Part shown: positions 9,210-17,002 of the stretch, in pieces
How positions within the stretch are numbered: the stretch's first letter is position 1
Layout of the letters: the number at the start of each line of letters is the position of its first letter
Assembly (NCBI GenBank): GCA_902778265.1
Contig: CACYXI010000019.1
Coordinates: forward strand, 1 to 40,979
Length of the DNA stretch: 40,979 nucleotides
Reading direction: 5' to 3'
Source: an uncultured Bacteroidales bacterium
GTDB taxonomy: Bacteria > Bacteroidota > Bacteroidia > Bacteroidales > Bacteroidaceae
Notes under the pieces: model-generated
What the model saw: only the letters and a program-made list of their open reading frames with translations
Told to the model about the DNA's origin: nothing
The model's database searches: none
Made by a program: the position numbers and the translations under genes

Positions 9210-9877
9210 TTCTCGTCCTTGAATATAACGCCGTCCTTGAAATAGATTCTTCGGTCGGTCTGGTTGGCAATTTCCTGCTCGTGGGTCACGATGATGACCG
9301 TCTGGCCCTCCTTACGGTTTACTTCACGGAGCATGTCCATCACCTCCTGAGTTGTCTTGCTGTCAAGCGCTCCTGTTGGCTCATCGGCCAGGATAATCTT
9401 CGGATGCGAGATGAGTGCACGGGCAATGGCAACACGCTGACGCTGACCTCCAGAAAGCTGCATGGGCAGATGATGCCAATGTTCGGCGAGGCCCACCTTT
9501 TCCAGATACTCCATGGCAAGTCTGTTTCGTTCCTTCCGTTTTACGCCACGGTAATAGAGCGGCACTGCCACATTCTCCATGGCGTTCTTGAAATTAATCA
9601 GGTTGAACGACTGGAAGATAAAACCTATCAGTTCATTGCGATAGAGCGCTTCGGTCTTCTCATTGAGGTTTTTCACCAAACGACCAGCTAATCGATATTC
9701 GCCTTCGTCGTAGTCGTCGAGGATCCCCATGATATTGAGCATGGTGCTCTTACCAGAACCTGATGGACCCATGATGCTGACCAGTTCACCCTCATCAATA
9801 TGAAGATCTACGCCTTTGAGCACGTGGAGGGGTACTTCCCCAGGGTAGGTCTTGTGAATACCTTTAAAATCTATCAT
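9206..9877 (-). CDS. ABC transporter ATP-binding protein (MacB/LolD type)
   Basis: ATPase that drives the two permeases. Walker A is GPSGSGKST (about residues 38-46), the signature is LSGGQRQRVAIARAL and Walker B is IILADEPTGALD with the D-loop directly after; the H-loop His is in VTHEQE. At 223 residues it is a stand-alone nucleotide-binding domain of the LolD/MacB clan. It is the first gene of the minus-strand operon that runs to the NRPS. Upstream there is a good -7 box (9912-9919). Confidence 0.95.
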   Translation of the reverse strand: MIDFKGIHKTYPGEVPLHVLKGVDLHIDEGELVSIMGPSGSGKSTMLNIMGILDDYDEGEYRLAGRLVKNLNEKTEALYRNELIGFIFQSFNLINFKNAMENVAVPLYYRGVKRKERNRLAMEYLEKVGLAEHWHHLPMQLSGGQRQRVAIARALISHPKIILADEPTGALDSKTTQEVMDMLREVNRKEGQTVIIVTHEQEIANQTDRRIYFKDGVIFKDEK

Positions 9878-9911
9878 CGTTACAGATCAATTTTTAGTCT
9901 TAAATTATTTT

Positions 9912-9953
9912 CAAAGATAAAAACTTGTTTTATGAATACTTGGTGCAAATATA
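9912..9953 (-). promoter_or_regulatory. Probable promoter of the exporter-NRPS operon
   Basis: Two overlapping candidates for the Bacteroidetes -7 box TAnnTTTG are visible on the minus strand: TATCTTTG at 9912-9919 and TATATTTG at 9946-9953. The first is about 35 bases from the ATPase start codon. No clean -33 TTTG is spaced exactly 19-21 bases away from it, so which box is used is open. Confidence 0.45.
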
Positions 9954-9985
9954 CACATTAAATTTCAATTTCATGTCCGTTTTCC

Positions 9986-10309
9986 TCAAAAAATATTAAA
10001 TTCACCACGTTTCGCAGCGACAATGTTGTCAGGCAGGTTCACCAGATAGTCGAACTGTGCTTCACGAGGCAGGTAGAGCGCACTCTTAGCTGCAAAGTCG
10101 CTTGGTTCCACAGGTATTACACGCCCGCCACGCATCGGACGGCTCTGTAATATCTCTGCTTCTACCATCTTGTAACGGCTATAAGCATATCGGAGGAATA
10201 GCAGGGCCAGCACAGGCATACAATACTGGCTACTGGTTAACTTGCTGCCTTGGCGCAGCAAATCAGCCGACTCCCATAGTTCTGCTTCTAGCTTTCTTAT
10301 ATTGATCAT
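9986..10309 (-). pseudogene. hsdM: Truncated type I restriction-modification methylase (HsdM N-terminus)
   Basis: The 107-residue product matches only the N-terminal helical domain of type I N6-adenine methyltransferase subunits: LEAELWESADLLRQG, LALLFLRYAYSRYK and the YLVNLPDNIVAAK stretch. A complete HsdM is about 500 residues and carries a SAM-binding domain with an NPPF motif; none of that is present. The frame ends in TGA at 9986 and is followed by an AT-rich gap, with no hsdS or hsdR in the window. It overlaps the HTH gene by four bases (ATGA). It is the front remnant of a lost restriction system. Confidence 0.85.
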
Positions 10310-10518
10310 AGTTCTGTTGCGTATTTACTTGTAATTAAAACCCTTGTATCACACTCCAACAACTCGGCAATCTTGTCGAGAGTCTGGAGGTCGGGCTGTG
10401 AAGAATTTGTACACCACTTGCTGACTGTTGTTACGTTCTTACCAAGTTGTTCTGCTAACCACTTGTTGGTTCTCTTCTTCTCAGCGAGAACTACTTTCAG
10501 TCTATTTAAATCTTTCAT
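10306..10518 (-). CDS. Small XRE-type HTH protein preceding hsdM
   Basis: A 70-residue helix-turn-helix protein (KWLAEQLGKNVTTVSKWC as the DNA-binding element) of the sort that precedes hsdM in Bacteroidales type I restriction loci, where it probably sets expression of the methylase. I start it at 10518 (MKDLNRLK) because AAGGAAAAG precedes that ATG, and because the promoter at 10545-10575 puts the transcript start downstream of the longer in-frame ATG at 10584. It is intact, unlike the gene behind it. Confidence 0.75.
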   Translation of the reverse strand: MKDLNRLKVVLAEKKRTNKWLAEQLGKNVTTVSKWCTNSSQPDLQTLDKIAELLECDTRVLITSKYATEL

Positions 10519-10544
10519 CTTTTCCTTTTTATATGATTTGAACG

Positions 10545-10575
10545 CAAATTTAGTGAATTTCTTCGAGAAAGCAAA
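10545..10575 (-). promoter_or_regulatory. Promoter of the HTH-hsdM remnant
   Basis: Minus strand: TTTG (10572-10575), 19 bases, TAAATTTG (10545-10552), which fits the Bacteroidetes -33/-7 pattern. The start codon at 10518 lies about 20 bases past the expected transcript start. Confidence 0.6.
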
Positions 10576-10599
10576 ACAATCCACTAGATTTTAATGATT

Positions 10600-11096
10600 T
10601 TAAAGAGAAAATAATGGTAAAACGATCTTTCTGCGTGTAATAAATCCCGCTTTGCCTATTGACGCACCACTTCCGACCTTTATGGATGAGAGGATGTCTC
10701 TCTGAATGCGTCCCGCTTTCGGTGGAGTTGCACATGGAGGCAGTAGAGTTGTACTGTCGTCTTATTCATAAACGCTGCCTGTCTCAATGGGAAGAGTGCA
10801 AGCACACGTCCCATTGTGTTTCCAGTGCAGGCATTGAAAACACCGACGGGCAATGTTTATGAGCCGACGGTGCAACACAACTTGCTTCTCCACATGCCCT
10901 CCATACCGAGAGCGGAACTGATGCATTCAGGGAAACGTTCTTTCATCCAGTCCGAAGGTGACGCTCGACAAAGCCAAAGGCTAACTTGAACAGCTTCGAC
11001 TTTAATCTTCCCACCCAGAGCCATGTTCCATCCCGCCATTGACTCCTTACTGTCTCATCAGCAGAGCCGAAGGGACAGCCGGAAACAATGGCGGGA
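10600..11096. other. Gene-free stretch, degenerate
   Basis: About 500 bases without a convincing gene. Short open frames on both strands (up to about 67 codons) have no family signature, no ribosome site and unusual composition. It has the look of decayed sequence left behind with the restriction remnant. Confidence 0.5.
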
Positions 11097-11217
11097 GTAT
11101 GGGCGAGGACACATGTCTCACGACGTGAAAATCTACGGCAGGGTATCTCCGGCAGGCTCCGAACCTTCTGCTGTAGATTTCCAGTTCATGACACAAGAGT
11201 CCTCCTAATGCCCATAC
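11097..11217. repeat. Long imperfect inverted repeat (hairpin, about 120 bases)
   Basis: The left arm (11097-11141) begins GTATGGGC and ends ATCTACGGCAG; the right arm (11168-11217) is its imperfect complement, beginning CTGCTGTAGAT and ending GCCCATAC. The inner 13 bases of each arm match at 12 of 13 positions, and pairing continues outward through TGTnTCAnGA and GGAC blocks with a few bulges. The loop is about 26 bases. It could be a folded RNA, a MITE-like mobile repeat or a recombination site. No flanking gene explains it. Confidence 0.6.
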
Positions 11218-11418
11218 GGTAGAACATCAGGCTCTTCCCGCCCTTCTTTTGAGCTAAAGAGAATTCTAATAGCCTATGAGGAGACACAACCACTGTTTAA
11301 TAGAATCAATGATGGGTATAATGTACAAAATTACATCATCGCAACAATCCATAAATTGTTGGAACATAAAAGGATGATTGATGACAAATACTTCAATTCG
11401 CTCAATAACTTCCAATAA
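11209..11418 (+). pseudogene. Orphan 3' gene fragment without a start codon
   Basis: An open frame of 69 codons ends at TAA 11416-11418 and reads like genuine protein toward its end (ELKRILIAYEETQPLF, then NYIIATIHKLLEHK and a final KYFNSLNNFQ). There is no start codon except one internal ATG near the end. It abuts the right arm of the inverted repeat, as if the repeat or a deletion had removed the front of the gene. Family not recognised. Confidence 0.4.
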
Positions 11419-11545
11419 TTTCTTTTTCATACGTCGTAATCTTTAAAATCATACGACTGGAAGATATTATCTGAAGTCAGATCGGTCAAGGGCAAACGTA
11501 TAACGTCTTATTCGTGTTGTGTACTACGTGAGGATAAGAGAAGAG

Positions 11546-11637
11546 CGATAGGTCTCCTATCGTATAAGTACAAAATATCTCAATAGGGACTGTCTGTCCC
11601 CAGGGCGTAGCCTTCCCCTGAGTGTTTTTAGTGGTAT
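11546..11637. terminator. Cluster of hairpins, terminator-like
   Basis: Three stems in a row: CGATAGG-tct-CCTATCG (11546-11562), GGGAC-tgtct-GTCCC (11586-11600) and CAGGG pairing with CCCTG (11602-11620), the last followed by GTTTTTAG. The last could end plus-strand transcription. No complete gene ends here, so they may serve the fragment at 11209-11418. Confidence 0.45.
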
Positions 11638-11740
11638 AGATTATTATAGAAATTCTTTTCTTGCTTTCTTATCATGCATATCCCTATACACTTCTTATCT
11701 TTCCTTGTAAGCAAGCACGTAAAAAGAAAACTGATATTTA

Positions 11741-11772
11741 TTTGGTTGTTTCGAAGAAAATGATTACCTTTG
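11741..11772 (+). promoter_or_regulatory. Promoter of the lipoprotein-exonuclease unit
   Basis: TTTG (11741-11744), 20 bases, TACCTTTG (11765-11772): a textbook Bacteroidetes promoter. It leaves an unusually long leader of about 160 bases before the start codon at 11939. I see no known riboswitch in that leader. Confidence 0.7.
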
Positions 11773-11938
11773 CATCAGATATTTGACATGTTGAAACAAA
11801 GCAGAACGACGCAGACAGGAAGTTTCTAAACCGTTACCTATTAAAGTTTTGCTTATCTGTAAGTGATTGATAATTAAAGGAGTAACCATAAGACTCGCAG
11901 ATTAAAGTGGTATTAGTATAATCAAGAATAGAGATACA

Positions 11939-12865
11939 ATGAAGAAGATATTATTAGCATTTACAATGTTACTGGCAATAGCAGCTTGTACTAACAAGTC
12001 GGTGACGGCAGTTGGGAACAATGAAGAAAGCAGCGAGGTAGCCTTTGAGGTGGCCAAGAACTACTTCTTCAAGAATGACCAGGTGATTCCTGAATACCCG
12101 AAAATTACCACAGAAGAGGAGTTCAATAAGCTTTTCGGCATGGCCACGACGATGGGTGAAGAGGGTAAGCCTACAGCCATCGATTTTACTAAGCAGTTTG
12201 TATTGGCTATCGTTCTGCCAGTAACAGACTTCGCAACGGAAATCAATCCCGTGAAGGTGGAGGAAAAGGGCGACTCTCTCCTCTATACTTACGATGTTAA
12301 GACTGGCGAGAAACAATCATTCAGAATCCAGCCCGTTTCTATCATTGTCCTCGACAAGCAATACGAGAACAAAAGAGTTGTGCTTCTCAATGAACGGGAA
12401 ACGACCTATTTCCCTGCCATCGACCGTTATCTGACTGATTCTATTGGCAGCCAATACACCAATGGTGAACATTGCGTACCCATCCACAGCATAGTGAGAG
12501 TTGACGAGCGTGATACCGAGGACATCAAGGTATGGGGCGATTTCTGGGTATTCAACTATAATCAGGTGGGAGACACACTGAAATGCGTCTCTGGTGGCAG
12601 CCATCCTGGACTGATGCACATCCGACAGACAGAAAAGGGCTTTGAAGTGACAGCCTTCGACCAGGTAGAGGATGGCTCCAGATACTTGCCGACGGCCAAG
12701 AAGATTTTCGGTGACAAGTTCGATGCCTTTAAAACTATCAACAGTGATGAGAAGAATCGCGAAAGATTGAGAGCAGAAGGACTGGCGACTTATGCCAAGA
12801 AGAACGGCCTCTCAGTGACTCTGTATCAGGACTATGGCTGGCCCGCCAAGAAGCTGGAGGAATAG
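11939..12865 (+). CDS. Secreted lipoprotein of unknown function
   Basis: 308 residues with a lipoprotein signal peptide (MKKILLAFTMLLAIAAC, lipobox AIAAC, Cys17), so the protein is anchored in the outer or inner membrane facing the periplasm or surface. The mature part is a mixed alpha/beta protein. The first half (EVAKNYFFKNDQVIPEY onward) and second half (HSIVRVDERDTEDIKVWGDF onward, ending GLSVTLYQDYGWPAKKL) look like two separate domains; I do not recognise either with certainty. It is followed 12 bases later by an exonuclease gene, so they share a transcript. Stop codon is TAG. Confidence 0.8.
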   Translation: MKKILLAFTMLLAIAACTNKSVTAVGNNEESSEVAFEVAKNYFFKNDQVIPEYPKITTEEEFNKLFGMATTMGEEGKPTAIDFTKQFVLAIVLPVTDFATEINPVKVEEKGDSLLYTYDVKTGEKQSFRIQPVSIIVLDKQYENKRVVLLNERETTYFPAIDRYLTDSIGSQYTNGEHCVPIHSIVRVDERDTEDIKVWGDFWVFNYNQVGDTLKCVSGGSHPGLMHIRQTEKGFEVTAFDQVEDGSRYLPTAKKIFGDKFDAFKTINSDEKNRERLRAEGLATYAKKNGLSVTLYQDYGWPAKKLEE

Positions 12866-12877
12866 ACATGTAATAGA

Positions 12878-13426
12878 ATGCTTAGAGATTTCATCGCCAT
12901 CGACTTCGAGACGGCAAATCAGCAGCCGTCGAGTGTCTGCTCCGTAGGAGTAGTCATGGTTCGTGACGGGCAGATAGTGGATTCGTTCTATAGTCTGATC
13001 CAGCCTGAGCCGAACTACTATAATTATTGGTGTCAGCGGGTACATGGCATCTCGCAAGATGACACAGACGAAGCCCCTGTGTTTTCCAAAGTGTGGCAGC
13101 AGTTGGAGGAACGAATTGTAGAGGTGTACTTCTCAGACAAAGAACTTGATGACATAAGATACCAGACAGCCACCTTGCCTTTTGTAGCTCATAATGCACG
13201 CTTTGATGAAGGGTGTCTGAAAGCCGTGTTCAAGGTGTATCAAATGAATTACCCTGACTACCATTTCTACGACACCCTGACAGCTTCACGCAGACAGTTC
13301 GGACAGTCATTGCCTAATCATCAGCTTCACACCATAGCTGCTGCCTGTGGCTACGATCTGCAAAACCATCACCATGCTTTGGCTGATGCCGAAGCCTGTG
13401 CAGCCATTGCTTTATACATATTATAA
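12878..13426 (+). CDS. DnaQ-like 3'-5' exonuclease (DEDDh)
   Basis: Exonuclease of the DEDDh superfamily related to the polymerase III epsilon proofreading subunit. Exo I is FIAIDFETAN (Asp and Glu metal ligands), Exo II contains VAHNARFDEGCL, and Exo III is HHHALADAEACAAIAL with the catalytic His and Asp. At 182 residues it is only the nuclease domain. Such stand-alone proteins in Bacteroidales act in DNA repair or RNA turnover; which one applies here cannot be read from the sequence. It ends at TAA, 33 bases before a small hairpin. Confidence 0.9.
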   Translation: MLRDFIAIDFETANQQPSSVCSVGVVMVRDGQIVDSFYSLIQPEPNYYNYWCQRVHGISQDDTDEAPVFSKVWQQLEERIVEVYFSDKELDDIRYQTATLPFVAHNARFDEGCLKAVFKVYQMNYPDYHFYDTLTASRRQFGQSLPNHQLHTIAAACGYDLQNHHHALADAEACAAIALYIL

Positions 13427-13459
13427 TAATGATTGCAACTATTTCCCTCCATAATACGT

Positions 13460-13480
13460 CTAAAAGTCAGAAACTTTTAG
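13460..13480. terminator. Short inverted repeat between exonuclease and yccF genes
   Basis: CTAAAAGT-cagaa-ACTTTTAG, a perfect 8-base stem that ends 12 bases before the yccF start codon. It may end the exonuclease transcript or act in the yccF leader; there is no T run. Confidence 0.4.
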
Positions 13481-13492
13481 AAAGAGATTAGA

Positions 13493-13861
13493 ATGAAGAC
13501 AATAGGCAACATTATCTGGATTATCTTCGGCGGGCTGCATATTGCCCTGGAGTATTTCATTGCTGGACTTATTTTGATGATAACCATCATCGGCATCCCG
13601 TTTGGCTTGCAGAGCATGAAACTGGGTATGCTGGCCATCTGGCCGTTCGGTACGAAGGTAAAGTGGAAGCCATCGCAGCCCGGCTGTCTGAGCATATTCA
13701 TGAATGTGCTGTGGTTCTTCGTGGGCGGCATCTGGATATGGCTCACCCATGTTTTCTACGGCCTCATTTTCTGCATCACTATCATTGGCATCCCCTTCGG
13801 AAAGATGCACTTCCGTCTGGCAAAGCTGGCCCTTTCGCCATTCGGTAAAGAACTCGTATGA
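13493..13861 (+). CDS. yccF: YccF-domain inner membrane protein
   Basis: 122 residues with two copies of the YccF (DUF307) motif: GLILMITIIGIPFGLQSMKL and GLIFCITIIGIPFGKMHFRL, each in a hydrophobic hairpin. About four membrane segments in all, placing it in the inner membrane. The biochemical role of the family is unknown. The length matches other YccF proteins. It is convergent with the pectinesterase gene, which ends 76 bases away. Confidence 0.88.
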   Translation: MKTIGNIIWIIFGGLHIALEYFIAGLILMITIIGIPFGLQSMKLGMLAIWPFGTKVKWKPSQPGCLSIFMNVLWFFVGGIWIWLTHVFYGLIFCITIIGIPFGKMHFRLAKLALSPFGKELV

Positions 13862-13937
13862 ATCAGGCTGCTCATTTCCTTTGGCAGCTACCTGTACTCT
13901 CTGCTGACATCCATTTTTTAATCTGCAGCCGAGTTGT

Positions 13938-15446
13938 TTACCAGCCTAATACCCAATGGCTGTTTGAATAATTGCCAATGAGTTCGGCATCGCTAATGGG
14001 ATTGAGCTGACGCATCAGGGGATTGCGCTTTGAGATATCAACAGGCAGCCCTTGTGTATCGTGACTGTTGAACTCCAGGATTGTGGCAGTCTTCGCTCCG
14101 TCATCGATTTTTCCCCAGCCATATGCAGGAATGTTCTCCAGCGTGCAGTTCAGCAACACGCACTCGGCATGAGGATAGTTCTTACCTTTATTATCAGGCA
14201 AGCGTCCAATCTCGGCATATTCCGACAGTCCTTTCAGGTGACAGTCAACAAATACGTTGCCGTGATTCTCTTCCGTATTGCGAATCCACATGAATGCGCC
14301 ATAACTGGTAATAGTACAATGGTTGAAGAACGAGGGACCGCGTCCTAAAATCGTGTCACCGCCACCGTCTATGCGACAGTTCAGCCAGTAACAGCTGCCA
14401 TTGGCCTGAAGGGCATCGCCATCGCCGATGATGTGGATATTCTCAAAGAAGTTGCGTTCTCCGTTTACCAGCAGTCCCTCTGCCTGCCCTTTGCAATCGG
14501 TCTTGATAGTCAGATTACGGAACGTGAGGTCGCAACAGTTGTCGGCAGCAAAGGCAGCACGACGCGAAGGGAACGTACCTCGAACTTCATTGGTCTTGAT
14601 ATCTGCTGGATGTGGGTTAAATACCTCGTTATTCCTGTAGTGTATCAGTACACCCTCGCGACTCTCGCCCTCGATAGTGACGAACCTCTTGTTGCGGAAA
14701 TACACCAGTTCCTCGTAGTCGCCGTTCTTCACAAACACGCGGTAGCCATCTTTCTCCGAAGCTATCGAATCGGGAATGAAGTCCATCGCCCCCTGAACGG
14801 TTGAGAAGTCACCCGTCCCGTCTGCCGATACCGTCAGTAGTCGTTGATTACTCTCTGGTGCCTTCGCCTTTGTGCGGAATGTCCATGCCTTCTTGCCTCG
14901 TACACCATTGAATCCTTCAATGACACCCTTGTCGATAGTGACGTAATACTCATGACCATATTCGAGCATATTATGATGCAGATAGATCGTCACTTGCTTA
15001 CCATTAGTGATGATGGGGTAGAAATGGAAACCATCAGAGAAACCACCGATGATGTCGAGCTGATAACGACTCGTATCCCAGGCATTGACACCAGACGGTG
15101 TACCAGCCTTGGTATTACGGTTGGTGATGCTCTGCGACTTATAAATATAAGGTGCGGGCGTGTATTGTGCTGCAGGATTCTTTGGCTGTCCCTGGGTAGG
15201 ACCTGCGGGGGTGCTCATATCCAGACGATCAACCAGTTTTCCCGTCCTCCGGTCATAAACCGACACAAACCCTTGCTGTCCAACGGTAGCATCCTCTGCC
15301 ATAGTTAGAATCAGGTGGGTATCAATATTCACGTCAGTTGCCCCGTTCTCAGGGAACATCTTGGTTACAATATTATCTGCATGACAAACAGATACCATGC
15401 CAAACACCAGCCCTTGTATAATAAGTAAATGCTTTCTCATGATCAA
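13938..15446 (-). CDS. Secreted pectinesterase (CE8) with N-terminal Ig-like domain
   Basis: 502 residues: signal peptide (about 1-23, cut after CHA), an SbsA-type Ig-like domain (about 25-195, starting with MFPENGATDVNIDTHLILTM), then a right-handed beta-helix CE8 pectin methylesterase (about 203-502, starting LLTVSADGTGDFSTVQGAMDF). The two catalytic Asp positions are kept (GDALQ in place of QDTLY; GDTILG in place of VDFIFG) and the Arg is in IGRLPD. The Gln usually preceding the first Asp is Gly, which changes the oxyanion region. Probable role: de-esterifying plant pectin for growth on dietary polysaccharide. Its start overlaps the HxlR gene stop by four bases, so the two are translationally coupled. 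Confidence 0.9.
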   Translation of the reverse strand: MIMRKHLLIIQGLVFGMVSVCHADNIVTKMFPENGATDVNIDTHLILTMAEDATVGQQGFVSVYDRRTGKLVDRLDMSTPAGPTQGQPKNPAAQYTPAPYIYKSQSITNRNTKAGTPSGVNAWDTSRYQLDIIGGFSDGFHFYPIITNGKQVTIYLHHNMLEYGHEYYVTIDKGVIEGFNGVRGKKAWTFRTKAKAPESNQRLLTVSADGTGDFSTVQGAMDFIPDSIASEKDGYRVFVKNGDYEELVYFRNKRFVTIEGESREGVLIHYRNNEVFNPHPADIKTNEVRGTFPSRRAAFAADNCCDLTFRNLTIKTDCKGQAEGLLVNGERNFFENIHIIGDGDALQANGSCYWLNCRIDGGGDTILGRGPSFFNHCTITSYGAFMWIRNTEENHGNVFVDCHLKGLSEYAEIGRLPDNKGKNYPHAECVLLNCTLENIPAYGWGKIDDGAKTATILEFNSHDTQGLPVDISKRNPLMRQLNPISDAELIGNYSNSHWVLGW

Positions 15447-15787
15447 TCTGTTACCACTTCCTTAAAATGCGCTTGGCCCCATTCGATAAGTGCAATGATG
15501 GCTGGCATGAGCGACTTTCCTGTTTCCGTCAAGGAATACTCCACACGGGGTGGCACTTCCGGATAAACCTCACGATGCACCAGATGGCTCTGCTCTAGAT
15601 TCTTCAATGTCTGAGAGAGCATCTTCTGTGAACAGTCCGTCATCAGACGGCGTATCTCATTGAAACGAAGGATACCCGTCTCGCTCCTGTGAAGCATGAA
15701 GAGCACCAACATCGACCACTTGTCGCCGAAACGACTGATAACATTCCTAATTGGACAAGCTAAATATTCTGCTTTTATATCTGCCAT
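15443..15787 (-). CDS. HxlR-family transcriptional regulator
   Basis: Winged-helix regulator with the family hallmarks: an N-terminal Cys (YLACPIRNVISRFGDKWSMLVLFML), MTDCSQKMLSQTLKNLEQSHLV as recognition helix and the wing VPPRVEYSLTETGKSL. HxlR proteins often sense electrophiles or oxidants through Cys. I start it at 15787 (MADIKAEY) and not at the in-frame ATG 15835, because a strong promoter lies between them. It is divergent from a cupin/flavoprotein pair, with a perfect palindrome in the gap, so it probably controls both directions. Confidence 0.88.
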   Translation of the reverse strand: MADIKAEYLACPIRNVISRFGDKWSMLVLFMLHRSETGILRFNEIRRLMTDCSQKMLSQTLKNLEQSHLVHREVYPEVPPRVEYSLTETGKSLMPAIIALIEWGQAHFKEVVTD

Positions 15788-15804
15788 AACTATAGATTTT
15801 TCTG

Positions 15805-15836
15805 CAAAAGTACCCAAAAGATACCGAATTACCAAA
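15805..15836 (-). promoter_or_regulatory. Promoter of the HxlR gene
   Basis: Minus strand: TTTG (15833-15836), 20 bases, TACTTTTG (15805-15812). The start codon at 15787 follows within about 20 bases, which fixes the start choice. Confidence 0.75.
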
Positions 15837-15905
15837 TTATACTAAGTTAATCAAAGTTAAAGTCGTTTTCAGCAAATCCCGATAACATCACAATTCCTAC
15901 TTTTT

Positions 15906-15920
15906 GGTAACTATGTTACC
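15906..15920. promoter_or_regulatory. Palindromic operator, probable HxlR binding site
   Basis: GGTAAC-TAT-GTTACC is a perfect 6-base inverted repeat in the divergent intergenic region, about 14 bases upstream of the plus-strand -33 box. Its position suits a dimeric regulator such as the HxlR protein encoded alongside. Confidence 0.6.
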
Positions 15921-15933
15921 TCAAAGTGCCTTC

Positions 15934-15964
15934 TTGCACGATTCATTTTTTCGCCGTACCTTTG
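15934..15964 (+). promoter_or_regulatory. Promoter of the cupin-flavoprotein pair
   Basis: TTG (15934-15936), 20 bases, TACCTTTG (15957-15964). The start codon of the cupin gene follows 42 bases later. Confidence 0.7.
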
Positions 15965-16006
15965 CACTCGAAATCAAACAAATAACAAATTAAACAAATA
16001 AGAATT

Positions 16007-16459
16007 ATGAAACAGATTGAGACAATTGCAACAGGTAAGAACTTTAGCGCAGTAAGCGTAGGTAAGATGAACGAGATTATTGAGCACGAGCTGCCGATGG
16101 GTGCTGTAACCATTCAGGGTAAGGTATTCGCCGGTCAGGCTGTAGGTGCTACAGGCAGCGAACTCTCATTCCAGACGCTCGTTCCCGGTCAGGACAGTGG
16201 TTTCCTTCACACCCACAAAACCCATGAGGAGCTTTACATCATCCTGAAGGGCGAGGGCCAGTATCAGGTGGACGGCGAGATTTTCCCCGTCAGCGAGGGC
16301 ACCATCATCCGTGTGGCTCCCGATGGCAAGCGTGCGCTGAAGAACACCGGTAGCGAGAACCTGACGATGCTCTGCATCCAGTACAAGGCCAATGCTTTTA
16401 CCGAGGCCGATAGCCCCATGACCGACGGCAACATCCTTCAGGAACCGCTTAACTGGTAA
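16007..16459 (+). CDS. Cupin-domain protein
   Basis: 150-residue single-domain cupin. The first cupin motif reads HTHKTHEELYIILKGEGQYQ, giving two His, one Glu and a further His as metal ligands; the second motif (GTIIRVAPDGKRALKNTG) has the turn but lacks a clear His. Members of this group are small dioxygenase-like or isomerase-like proteins; the substrate is not evident. It is followed 6 bases later by a flavoprotein gene and is divergent from the HxlR regulator, so it is likely part of a redox or electrophile response unit. Confidence 0.88.
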   Translation: MKQIETIATGKNFSAVSVGKMNEIIEHELPMGAVTIQGKVFAGQAVGATGSELSFQTLVPGQDSGFLHTHKTHEELYIILKGEGQYQVDGEIFPVSEGTIIRVAPDGKRALKNTGSENLTMLCIQYKANAFTEADSPMTDGNILQEPLNW

Positions 16460-16465
16460 TCGGCT

Positions 16466-16921
16466 ATGATGCGACAGGCATTACAATTCCTGCACGATCA
16501 CAATGAGGTGGCTTTCGCTACGAGCGACGGCCACCTTCCAAAGTTGCGTATCTTTCAGATTATGAAGCAGGAGGGCAACGTTCTCTACTTCTCCACCTCT
16601 ACGGAGAAAGCCGTTTGGAAGGAACTTATGCAGAACCCCAACGTAGAGGTGCTGGCTTATGCTGACAATATCTCTGTCCGTTGCTCAGGCATGGTGAACT
16701 TCGACGTGGAGGATGATGTTAAGCGATGGATCTACGACCACAATCCCGTTCTGCCCCGTCTCTACAGCAGTTACGACCAACTGGTGTATTTCTGCCTGCC
16801 TATTGCCGAAATGGATTATTACGACCTCACGCCCACGCCGCCCATCTTCAAGCATTTCGACTTAATAGTAGGCGATGTTGACGACGGATTCGTCGGCGAG
16901 CGGTTCAAAATTCATAAATAA
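16466..16921 (+). CDS. Pyridoxamine 5'-phosphate oxidase-like flavoprotein
   Basis: 151 residues with the split-barrel FMN-binding fold: an N-terminal helix (MRQALQFLHDHNEVAFATSD), then strand pairs LRIFQIMKQEGNVLYFSTST and EVLAYADNISVRCSGMVNF. Proteins of this size bind FMN or F420-like cofactors and reduce small molecules, and are not vitamin B6 biosynthesis enzymes. It is co-transcribed with the cupin gene and followed by a strong terminator. Confidence 0.85.
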   Translation: MMRQALQFLHDHNEVAFATSDGHLPKLRIFQIMKQEGNVLYFSTSTEKAVWKELMQNPNVEVLAYADNISVRCSGMVNFDVEDDVKRWIYDHNPVLPRLYSSYDQLVYFCLPIAEMDYYDLTPTPPIFKHFDLIVGDVDDGFVGERFKIHK

Positions 16922-16933
16922 AGCCAAATCTTT

Positions 16934-16965
16934 CCCCGTATTCACTAGAGTACGGGGATTTTTTC
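16934..16965 (+). terminator. Rho-independent terminator after the flavoprotein gene
   Basis: CCCCGTA, 10-base loop, TACGGGG, then ATTTTTT. It closes the cupin-flavoprotein transcript. Confidence 0.85.
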
Positions 16966-17002
16966 GTATCTTTACACCCGCAAACTAATTCAAATACTGC
17001 TT

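Noticed and set aside
10659-11208. Short open frames on both strands in the degenerate stretch
   Set aside because: No start signals, odd composition and no family features; treated as non-coding.
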